From IMG/VR virus record IMGVR_UViG_3300024229_000566, positions 1-35,816 of that record: a DNA stretch of 35,816 nucleotides; one strand, given 5' to 3'. The notes beneath the pieces are model-generated. The model saw only the letters and a program-made list of their open reading frames with translations. It ran no database searches and had not been told where the DNA came from. This document shows positions 7,793 through 15,363 of this stretch, in pieces. A program made the position numbers and the translations under genes. Origin of the DNA: a virus. How positions within the stretch are numbered: the first letter of the stretch is position 1; each line of letters opens with the position of its first letter.

Positions 7793-9030
7793 AAAGCTTT
7801 ATTGAGATATGGTTTCCATTCTGGTAGGTAATCTAACATGTTTACTTTTCTAGTTCTATCCATAATGCTCATAAAACTATAGAATCTATTTACGTCTTTA
7901 TCAGTATAGGGTTTAAAAAGTTCAATTTTAAGTCTTTGTATTTCATCTTCTCTCATATATTTAATATTCTCTAATATATGGTTCTTCATTTCTTCTGGTA
8001 TAAGATTGACCATCATATGATCTGGATAGTGTACGTAGTTATGTGCAATTATCAAATCATGATCTAAAGTAAACTTTTTAAAATTGTCCATATTATAGAC
8101 ATTTAATGCACTTACAGTTTGACATACTTCTAAATTAAAGACATCTCTATACTTTAAGATTTTATCAAAAGATTTCATTATTTGATTCCAATCAGAAGGA
8201 AAACGAATATAGTAATTTCTCTCATCAATATCATCTATTGATAAATGTATTCTAATATTTCTAAAGTTTTTCCATAGTTCAATAAAGTAATCTGGAAATT
8301 GTGTACAATTTAGACTGTAGTGTAAATCTATATCTTTACTAGTACCATCGTTAATGAATTTCTCTAAAAAGTATCCATGTTCTTTTATTAAAGTAGGTTC
8401 ACCACCGTTTATCCATATTTCTTGTAACCCGGTACATTTAGAATAAAGTTCATCATAAAAGTTGGTATCTCTATACCATTCAACCTTAACATCTAATTTA
8501 AAGTAATCTTTAGCAAATTCAGTGCCTTGTAATCCATGCAAATCTTGATGCCATCTATTAGATGAAAAAGGATTACAGGTAGTACATTTTAAATTACATA
8601 CAGTACCTAATCTAAGTTCTACATATTTGTATTCTACCTTTTTTAAACTACCGTCTGGGTTTGTATTAGGAAAACAATCTTCAATGTACTTTTCAAATAT
8701 ATTATTGGACTCTATACGTTTAGATTCAACTCCTCCACCTTCGTACTTATAGCATTTTTGACAAACAGCAGGATATTCACCATTCATCATTTGCTTACGT
8801 ACCTCTTTAAACTTTTTAGAGTTAGCAATGTCTTCTAAACTATCTTTTGATAGAAATAAATGAGCTTTATCATCATCTTCTTTTGCTGCTGTTGACACCC
8901 CATTTTTCATGTCTGTTATACAGCAAGGTGTTACCGTACCGATAGGATGAGTAGCTAAATGAATCCACGGTAAAACACAAAACGGTTTTTTAAGTTGCTT
9001 GTCTGCTATATTATGTTGCTGTTCCACCAA
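7789..9030 (-). CDS. Radical SAM protein E with N-terminal SPASM/twitch-like domain
   Basis: A 413-aa paralogue of D. The auxiliary domain has FCVLPWIHLATHPIG (C18), VTPCC (C36, C37) and C-QK-CY (C90, C93); a roughly 15-residue Asp/Lys-rich insertion lies before the last cysteine pair compared with D. The radical SAM triad is CNLKCTTC (C145, C149, C152) followed by NPFSSNRW, then WYRDTNFYD, IWINGGEP (209-212) and LSIDD. The C-terminal region carries HYPDHMMVNLIP, FYSFMSIMDRTR and LPEWKPYL. The annotated start overlaps the upstream gene by 25 bp; no later ATG precedes the first cysteine, so this start is the likely one. Confidence 0.92.
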   Translation of the reverse strand: MVEQQHNIADKQLKKPFCVLPWIHLATHPIGTVTPCCITDMKNGVSTAAKEDDDKAHLFLSKDSLEDIANSKKFKEVRKQMMNGEYPAVCQKCYKYEGGGVESKRIESNNIFEKYIEDCFPNTNPDGSLKKVEYKYVELRLGTVCNLKCTTCNPFSSNRWHQDLHGLQGTEFAKDYFKLDVKVEWYRDTNFYDELYSKCTGLQEIWINGGEPTLIKEHGYFLEKFINDGTSKDIDLHYSLNCTQFPDYFIELWKNFRNIRIHLSIDDIDERNYYIRFPSDWNQIMKSFDKILKYRDVFNLEVCQTVSALNVYNMDNFKKFTLDHDLIIAHNYVHYPDHMMVNLIPEEMKNHILENIKYMREDEIQRLKIELFKPYTDKDVNRFYSFMSIMDRTRKVNMLDYLPEWKPYLNKAL

Positions 9031-10352
9031 TCGTAAACTTTTTTATTGTGTTTAAGGTAAATATTATTTAATATGTCTTCGTTATTTCTCCATTTATCAA
9101 CTTTAGCTAATCTTTCCTTACCTTGTACTAAACCTTTTTGCCAATCTGGGTATTGCTCTGAAAATACTTGTCTATTTTTAAGGTCCTCTAAACAGGTTAT
9201 CCAGTAATTGTACTTTTGGTTAGCTTCTACCTTAGGTCTGATGTAGTCCAATATATCATCTATTACTTCGTTAAATAGTTCTCTTGGTAGAACCTGTGGA
9301 CACATCATTATACTACTATCAAAAGCAAAAGTAGTCTTAATCAGTGTATGTATGTCTAACTCTAATGCTAAATCGAATAATTCTTTTAGACTAAATAAAC
9401 CTGGAGTTGTTATAGTTAAGTCAAAAGCTATACCGTAATCACCATACTGTTTATTAAGGAATAAAAAGTTTTTAAAATTAGCAATCCAACTATCCCACTT
9501 TATACCGTGTCTAACATACTCTACTATCTCACCAGTACCATCTATAGAAGCACACATTTGTACCATTTTGAAATGAGGTAGCATATCTTTTAAGTCCCAA
9601 TGTTTATATTTAGATCTAGAAAAGTTACTATTGTATCTTATCCATACATTTTTAGCTAAGTCATTGTCTATAAGGTACTGCATAATTTCCCAATGTATTT
9701 CCCACATCAGAGGTTCACCACCTACCCAATATATTTCTTCAATAGTACCGTCCTTAACAGCTTTCCATAATTCAGCTTCTGCAACATCTTTTTGAAAGTT
9801 TTCTATTGCTGGTTTATTCTTTTTTTGAGCCCAGTAGTCAGTGTTATCTTCAGCATCGTAGTCACCCATAGCTCTTCTTTCTGCTTCCCAAGATGATGAT
9901 AATTGATCACCGCACATTCTACATTTAAAGTTACATAAATTCCTAACTCTATAGTCAAATGAAATAGGTGGCATGTCAGTATGGCCATCATCTCTAGTTT
10001 TCTCAAACGCTTCGTCTATCTTGTTTGGAAATAGAGTCTTATTGAAGTAATCTCTATAGATAGATACGTTAAGTAATTGGTCATTACATACCTGACATTG
10101 TGGTATCTCTTTACCAGCCATTAAATCTCTTCTTATACCTTTCATATAATCTGAGTTCCAATGATCTTCTAACTTACCTGGGTTGTAAAATGAATTTTCT
10201 TCTGCTTTATCTGAATCTAGGTATTGTGTAGCCCATTCAGCTTTTTCTCTTGAAGCACAGCACATTCTTCTTTCACTTTGAGGTGATAAGTAGGTATGGG
10301 ACCACGGGGCCATACAAAATGTTTTATTCCCATCTTTTGGTTTTACCTTCAT
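9006..10352 (-). CDS. Radical SAM protein F with N-terminal SPASM/twitch-like domain
   Basis: A 448-aa protein grouped with A and C. The auxiliary domain shows TFCMAPWSHTY (C13), RRMCC (C31, C32), a roughly 20-residue acidic insertion, LEDHWNSDYMKGIRR and C-QV-C (C86, C89), but the CY/CW-x2-E that follows in most paralogues is absent. The triad CNFKCRMC (C140, C144, C147) is followed by GDQLSSSWEAE, then IYWVGGEP (211-214), RYNSNFS and ASIDGTG...EYVRHGIKW. RYNSNFS and the CG--LSSSW segment match A almost exactly, so A and F are sisters even though three other members lie between them. ATGA overlap with G. Confidence 0.92.
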   Translation of the reverse strand: MKVKPKDGNKTFCMAPWSHTYLSPQSERRMCCASREKAEWATQYLDSDKAEENSFYNPGKLEDHWNSDYMKGIRRDLMAGKEIPQCQVCNDQLLNVSIYRDYFNKTLFPNKIDEAFEKTRDDGHTDMPPISFDYRVRNLCNFKCRMCGDQLSSSWEAERRAMGDYDAEDNTDYWAQKKNKPAIENFQKDVAEAELWKAVKDGTIEEIYWVGGEPLMWEIHWEIMQYLIDNDLAKNVWIRYNSNFSRSKYKHWDLKDMLPHFKMVQMCASIDGTGEIVEYVRHGIKWDSWIANFKNFLFLNKQYGDYGIAFDLTITTPGLFSLKELFDLALELDIHTLIKTTFAFDSSIMMCPQVLPRELFNEVIDDILDYIRPKVEANQKYNYWITCLEDLKNRQVFSEQYPDWQKGLVQGKERLAKVDKWRNNEDILNNIYLKHNKKVYDWWNSNII

Positions 10353-11971
10353 ATCTTTTTAACTTGACTGCCTGCATATGTTTTATCTGAATCTGCTTGT
10401 AATTGTTCTACTAGATCAATCATATCATCTTGTTGTTGGTCATCCGGTTCTATAAAATCTTGTGCTCCTGGATTAGCCCATTGTGGGTTAAGTATCCATC
10501 CTTCATCTTTAGCTTGTTCTAATACACCGTCTACATACCTATTAGACTTAGCATCATCACCATCTACCACCTTTGTGAGAGGTTGTAAGTTAGTCTCAGG
10601 TATACCGTCAAACCAAGTTTTAAGGGTTGGAAATGCAGCATAAAAATCTTTACCTCTTCTTTTATCGTATTGTAGGTAAAAAGATCTAAAGTCTCTTTCT
10701 CTCGTATCTATAGATGAAGTAAATTCATGTCCTTTATCAACTGATTTTGTATATTCAATAAGTCTTAATAGTGCATCTCTTTCTATATCTATAAACCCAT
10801 TTTGACCATTGTTCCAATTTTTATCAAGCCAAGCTTCCATTGCTGCTGCTCTTTCTAATCTAATATTTTTTGGTAATGTAACAATAGACTGAAAAGATGG
10901 AAAACGTAAGATATTAAACGACATAACTGCTGCCTTATATCCGAATTTCTTTTTAATCTTCATCATTTCATCCATAAACTCAGTAATAGAAAACAAACAC
11001 AAAGCATTAATAGTCATCATAACGTTGACTGTCTTGATATTACCTTCTTGATTTACCCTATACATATTCTTTAACCAAACATCCCACTCTAATCCAAACC
11101 TAATATACTCTGCTTGAAGACCAACTGCTTCACAAGATGTGTAAATACTGAAATCTTTAAAACTCTTAGAAGATTCAATTAATGCATCTAAAAGTTTCTT
11201 TTTCTGACCTAGGTTTGAATTGACTGCAAATGGTACTTTACAATCAGGGTTTTTCTTCCACCATTCCATTAGTTTCCAGAAGTCTGGAGACATAGAAGGT
11301 TCTCCTCCTGTTACTCTTAATTCTCTTAAGCTAAATTGTAGTTCTGCTTCCCACCATTTCCAAAATGCTTCTATGTATGGATTATCTGTGTTCTTCCTAC
11401 CGTATGGCATAGCATGAGAACCATCGTGTTGAAATGCTGCTGCTCCATCAGATACTAAATTTTGATAAGGACCATTAACTTTAATGTCTTTCTGCCAAGT
11501 AGTACTAAAAGATGCATTACAGTATGAACAACCAAAGTTACAATTAGCATCAAAAGCTATTTCTAAAGTTTTAAGATCTACATCTTCTGTATATCCCATC
11601 ACTTCTTTAGCATCTTTTAATTCTTCATCTGTGTATATAACTGATTTATAAACTCTATCAGAAACTTTATCTTTACCTAAATCTTCTATCTTCCAGCAAT
11701 ATTCACATTCTTTAGGTCTAATACCTTCCATCATCTGCTTACGTACAGCTTTCTTATACTTTGTATTGTGAAGTGCTTTATAGCTGAATTTTAATTCATC
11801 TAAAGGTATCTTATGAGCTGGAGGGTGATGACAAGATGTTGTCTGACCGTTACCTAGCCATATAGTAGCATTATACCATTTAGCTCCACAGAATGAAGGA
11901 GATAGTTTATCTATAACTCGGTCCCTATACTCTTGATGAGTTTCATTAGGTTTTTTTGCGTATACTCCCAT
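10349..11971 (-). CDS. Radical SAM protein G, SCHHP variant
   Basis: At 540 aa the longest of the eight. The N-terminal domain is altered: FCGAKW (C28), then SCHHPPAHKIPLDELK (C47 with H48-H49) where the others have PCC, then ALHNTKYKK and C-EY-CW (C89, C92) with SDRV. The radical SAM triad CNFGCSYC (C144, C148, C151) is followed by FSTTWQKD, a roughly 50-residue insertion with NPYIEAFWKWW, VTGGEP (222-225), and SCEAVG...EYIRFGLEW, where Glu replaces the usual Asp of SIDG. The C-terminus has ILRFPSFQSIVTLP and YDKRRGKDFYAAFP, plus about 90 extra residues ending in an acidic, Gln-rich tail. H shares all these peculiarities. Confidence 0.92.
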   Translation of the reverse strand: MGVYAKKPNETHQEYRDRVIDKLSPSFCGAKWYNATIWLGNGQTTSCHHPPAHKIPLDELKFSYKALHNTKYKKAVRKQMMEGIRPKECEYCWKIEDLGKDKVSDRVYKSVIYTDEELKDAKEVMGYTEDVDLKTLEIAFDANCNFGCSYCNASFSTTWQKDIKVNGPYQNLVSDGAAAFQHDGSHAMPYGRKNTDNPYIEAFWKWWEAELQFSLRELRVTGGEPSMSPDFWKLMEWWKKNPDCKVPFAVNSNLGQKKKLLDALIESSKSFKDFSIYTSCEAVGLQAEYIRFGLEWDVWLKNMYRVNQEGNIKTVNVMMTINALCLFSITEFMDEMMKIKKKFGYKAAVMSFNILRFPSFQSIVTLPKNIRLERAAAMEAWLDKNWNNGQNGFIDIERDALLRLIEYTKSVDKGHEFTSSIDTRERDFRSFYLQYDKRRGKDFYAAFPTLKTWFDGIPETNLQPLTKVVDGDDAKSNRYVDGVLEQAKDEGWILNPQWANPGAQDFIEPDDQQQDDMIDLVEQLQADSDKTYAGSQVKKI

Positions 11972-12573
11972 TAAAATTTATGTATAAAGTTACAATTGCC
12001 TGTTTTATCTACAGATTTATCATGAATGAATTCGTCAAATGTATGGTGGGATAACAACCTTTCGTTACTGTATAACTTTAGTTCGTGAAAAGTAACACCG
12101 GTAAAGTGTTCTTTGTCTGAACGTTCGGGTATATTATCACCAGCAAGTACTATAAAAGGTTCAGCTTCATATTTGAAGTTTCTACCTTCCATATTAATTT
12201 TAAAATCAATCTCGTTACCTGTAGTGTTATTTCTAATAAATAGTTTTATATCCTGATCTGGTTCAAATTCGTAACTAAGAAATACCCTTTCGTGTGGGGT
12301 AACAAAAAGTGGAAGGTTATGATCTTCTTTAGTACCATCATCAAATGAAGCAACAAATATCATTCTATCTCTCAGAAGCTTTAACATAGTGTATGCTGGT
12401 AGTATATTAAAGATAGCTTTATAGTGGTCTGTTTCATCAGTAAGTTCAAAATCTAATTCTAACTTAAAATGTTTTTTACCATTGAGGTACAAATTGCCAG
12501 GATCTTCCGGAAAAGAAGAGCAAATAGTAGTAGGCCAAAGAACCCAAACATCATCTATTGGTATGTTAATCAT
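11971..12573 (-). CDS. Free-standing ConA/LamG-like beta-sandwich protein
   Basis: A 200-aa protein lying between radical SAM genes G and H, starting with an 8-bp overlap and ending in a TAATG junction. It is made of alternating beta-strand segments (FKLELDFELTDE, VFLSYEFEPDQDIKLFIRNN, FEVKIN-type stretches). A jelly-roll-like closing segment, FTGVTFHELKLYSNERLLSHHTFDEF, is followed by DKTGNCNFI. This pattern resembles the concanavalin A-like/LamG domains fused to the two GT7 proteins of the same operon. It has no catalytic motif, signal peptide or membrane segment. A sugar-binding or accessory role beside G and H is inference; a small virion decoration protein is an alternative. Confidence 0.72.
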   Translation of the reverse strand: MINIPIDDVWVLWPTTICSSFPEDPGNLYLNGKKHFKLELDFELTDETDHYKAIFNILPAYTMLKLLRDRMIFVASFDDGTKEDHNLPLFVTPHERVFLSYEFEPDQDIKLFIRNNTTGNEIDFKINMEGRNFKYEAEPFIVLAGDNIPERSDKEHFTGVTFHELKLYSNERLLSHHTFDEFIHDKSVDKTGNCNFIHKF

Positions 12574-13951
12574 TTAGTGTCTCTTTTGTTTCGTTATACA
12601 TTGGCATTAACTCAGGAAATGTTTCACTAAAGTTTAAATTCCTTCTGTCATCATATTCATCAACAAACTTTACAAAGTCTTTTCTAAATTTAGTAATATT
12701 AAAATCTGATGTACCTATTGCATAGTCATATAATCTTTTCATTTTTTGGATTTCAATATTTGAAAAACCATAATTATCGTGAGTAAAAGTCTTTATGCCG
12801 TAGTAAAGAGCTTTCTTTGCTGCATCTAATATTAACTCTTTATGTTCTTCTGGTAATATTTTTACTGAAAGAAATGTAGGCCATCTTAAGTAAGACGTAT
12901 CAAGTTGTATTGCGGATGTCCAATATCTTAATCCGTTAGCATGTTTCTTTTTTGCTTCAAAGGTTCTATCTATTAAATCTCCGTATGTAAAAACAGATAA
13001 TGCATTAAAGGTTGCCATTACGTTAATAGTAACTCTAGGTAGTTCAGTAAGAATCTTATCTACATTTAACCAGAATTTATCATATTTTAATCCGTACCTT
13101 GTATATTCAGCTTGAGAACCTGTTGCTTCAACAGAAGTAAAAATAATTAACTCTCTTACTTTATTATTCTCACATAAATCTTTTGCTATAGCTATAAATT
13201 TATCAACTAACTTATCTGGTACTCCTAAATTAGTGTTAATAGCTAATGATATGTTAGGATTTTGTTCCCAATTTTCTTGTATGTACTCTAATACTCTAAA
13301 CACATCTTTAGACATTAAAGGTTCTCCACCAGTCATTCTAAACGTATGTAGGTCTTTATATAAATCAGGCCACCATTTCCAAAAAGCTTCAACATATGGA
13401 TTATGTTCTCTCTGTTTATATGGCATTTGATCTCTTGCCTTGATATCATCTATGGAGTTAAATTTATGAGTTGTATCATAACCTCCATGTTTTTCAATTT
13501 CTTCTACCCATTTAGATGAGTATTGTGGTCCACAGTAAGCACAGGCAAAATTACATGCATTACCAAAAGAAACTTCTACATAACGTGGATTGAAATCTTC
13601 TCTCCAATAACTGTCTTTAATCTTATCAAATTCTTCTAATGACCAAGGTTCTGTTGATTTAAATACTCTATCTGAAAATGATGTTGAATTATCTTCTACA
13701 TTCCAACAGTAATTACACTCTTCAGGTCTTTTACCTTCAAGCATTTCTTTTCTTCTAGTCTTTTTAAAATTGGTATTGTGTAGTGCAGTTGGGTTACGTT
13801 TCAACTCACTTAGTGGTATCTTGTGAGGAGATGGATGGTGACATGAATGAGTCATACCGGTACCAAGATGCAATGTAACTTGTGTCCATTTAGCTAAACA
13901 AAACCCACACCCTACCTTATCAAGTTTCTTTTTTACTTCTGCAGGATTCAT
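12566..13951 (-). CDS. Radical SAM protein H, SCHHP variant
   Basis: A 461-aa sister of G. The N-terminal domain has CGFCLAKW (C15, C18), SCHHPSPHKIPLSELK (C37), ALHNTNFKKTRRKEML and C-NY-CW (C79, C82) with FSDRVFKS. The triad CNFACAYC (C133, C137, C140) is followed by GPQYSSKWVEE, the same inserted NPYVEAFWKWW segment as G, MTGGEP (208-211), and SVEATG...EYTRYGLKY. The C-terminal part has LRWPTFLSVKILP and EYDDRRNLNFSETFPEL. As the first radical SAM gene read, it follows directly on the GT7 genes (ATGA overlap). Catalytic residues are complete; substrate unknown. Confidence 0.92.
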   Translation of the reverse strand: MNPAEVKKKLDKVGCGFCLAKWTQVTLHLGTGMTHSCHHPSPHKIPLSELKRNPTALHNTNFKKTRRKEMLEGKRPEECNYCWNVEDNSTSFSDRVFKSTEPWSLEEFDKIKDSYWREDFNPRYVEVSFGNACNFACAYCGPQYSSKWVEEIEKHGGYDTTHKFNSIDDIKARDQMPYKQREHNPYVEAFWKWWPDLYKDLHTFRMTGGEPLMSKDVFRVLEYIQENWEQNPNISLAINTNLGVPDKLVDKFIAIAKDLCENNKVRELIIFTSVEATGSQAEYTRYGLKYDKFWLNVDKILTELPRVTINVMATFNALSVFTYGDLIDRTFEAKKKHANGLRYWTSAIQLDTSYLRWPTFLSVKILPEEHKELILDAAKKALYYGIKTFTHDNYGFSNIEIQKMKRLYDYAIGTSDFNITKFRKDFVKFVDEYDDRRNLNFSETFPELMPMYNETKETLND

Positions 13952-15363
13952 AATTTAATATCTATCATTTTAGCCCAAGGAGTAAATTCTTTCTCCCCTA
14001 CTAGTTCATATTTAAGTTGTTTAATACCATCACCTTTATAGTCCCAGCTTCCTTTTTGCATTTCAAGAATATATCTTCTTTCGTTTCTAGCTGTCGTTTC
14101 ACCTTTTTTAAACTTACCGTCTACTATTCCTTCATCTTCATGAGGAAGACATCTCATTCTACCCTCTACCCTATGGGGTATAATTGAGTTAGGTATTCTG
14201 ATATCTTCTACTTTTTCTTCACAACCAAATGGTGTAAATGGTACTTTTGGGTCTTTAAAGTCTAAATTAACAATATTACCTTCAGTAGGTATGTCTGTAT
14301 GTAGATTAGAAACTTCGTTAGGTGTTAATGCTCTGTTCCACGCATATACCTTAGCAACATCACCTTTAAAAAACTTTACTGAACTTTCTTCTGGTTCTGA
14401 AGGACTAGTACCTAAATAAAAATCATTAGTACCGTAACTTTTTAACTTACCTGTAAATCTCAGAGGAGAAGGACTACCTAATCCTACCTTAGAATCTACC
14501 TCTGTACCGTTAAGGTAAAAATGAGCTAATCTATCTTCTGTGTTTAATACTGTAGTAACCCAACTCCATTGCTTATCGTACCTTTTTAACCACATGTAAT
14601 TGTGTTTGTTGAAACTATTCCAAAAAGTAAATGATAAAGCTCTTGAATTATTAAAAGATAGACCATAGTCATAACCTGGTAATCTTAATATAGGGTATTC
14701 AACATATTTTCTTTTATCTGCACCTATTAAAAATACATCATTTTTTTCTGGCTGTTGGTAACATCTAACTAAAGCTGAAATAGTATGAGACCTAGTTGTT
14801 AAACCTCTATACTCTCTTTGAAAAGGTATTTTAGCATAAGCATTTTTACCATTAAAAGATAGGTATTTTTGATTTTTTAATTCTCCTGGTAGATATGTAT
14901 CATTTGTTAACCCCTCTAAGTGACATCTCCAAAATAAATCATCATCTTCCATACCCCAGTCCCAGTAATCGTTAGAATATCCATTAGTTGCTTCAACTTG
15001 TTCTTTTGTGAATAACACTGCACCACCAAAGTATTCATGGTATTTTAATTCATAATCCATCTGCTGGATTTGAGTAGCTATGTGTCTAGGAGCTTTTTCT
15101 GGGTATGAATAGTCAGCACCATCTTCTGGTATCATATCTATATCATGCCATACTATATAGTCACATCCATCTTCAAATGCATGTTTAGCAGCTATATTTT
15201 TTGTAGCACCTCTATTGAATAATTTATCATCTACTTGATGACAAAAATACATACAGAAATCAATACCTTGTTCTTTCAGGTATTTACCTACCTTGGGTAT
15301 AAACTCATGTAGATGTAATTCTCTATTTCTGTATGGTACACATACTCCTAACTTATGTTTCAT
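13948..15363 (-). CDS. GT7-type glycosyltransferase with inserted LamG/ConA-like domain (copy 2)
   Basis: A 471-aa chimera. Residues 5-150 match the beta-1,4-galactosyltransferase (GT7) catalytic core: VPYRNR (9-14), FNRG (49-52), the metal-binding HDIDM (73-77), YFGG (111-114) and NGYSNDYWDWGMEDDD (127-142). At about 165 the enzyme is interrupted by a LamG-like domain, LSFNGKNAYAKIP (168-180), HFYLNGTEVDS (281-291) and FKGDVAKVYAWNRALTPNEV (332-351). From about 395 the GT7 C-terminal end resumes: IPHRVEGRMRCLPHEDEG and DGIKQLKYELV (445-455). It should transfer a sugar from a UDP donor; donor and acceptor are unknown. Cytoplasmic: no signal peptide or membrane anchor, unlike animal GT7 enzymes. 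TAATG junction with its paralogue. Confidence 0.88.
   Translation of the reverse strand: MKHKLGVCVPYRNRELHLHEFIPKVGKYLKEQGIDFCMYFCHQVDDKLFNRGATKNIAAKHAFEDGCDYIVWHDIDMIPEDGADYSYPEKAPRHIATQIQQMDYELKYHEYFGGAVLFTKEQVEATNGYSNDYWDWGMEDDDLFWRCHLEGLTNDTYLPGELKNQKYLSFNGKNAYAKIPFQREYRGLTTRSHTISALVRCYQQPEKNDVFLIGADKRKYVEYPILRLPGYDYGLSFNNSRALSFTFWNSFNKHNYMWLKRYDKQWSWVTTVLNTEDRLAHFYLNGTEVDSKVGLGSPSPLRFTGKLKSYGTNDFYLGTSPSEPEESSVKFFKGDVAKVYAWNRALTPNEVSNLHTDIPTEGNIVNLDFKDPKVPFTPFGCEEKVEDIRIPNSIIPHRVEGRMRCLPHEDEGIVDGKFKKGETTARNERRYILEMQKGSWDYKGDGIKQLKYELVGEKEFTPWAKMIDIKL

Noticed and set aside
9803-10006. Minus-strand 67-aa frame inside radical SAM F
   Set aside because: It is an out-of-frame shadow of a well-supported gene with no independent start signal.
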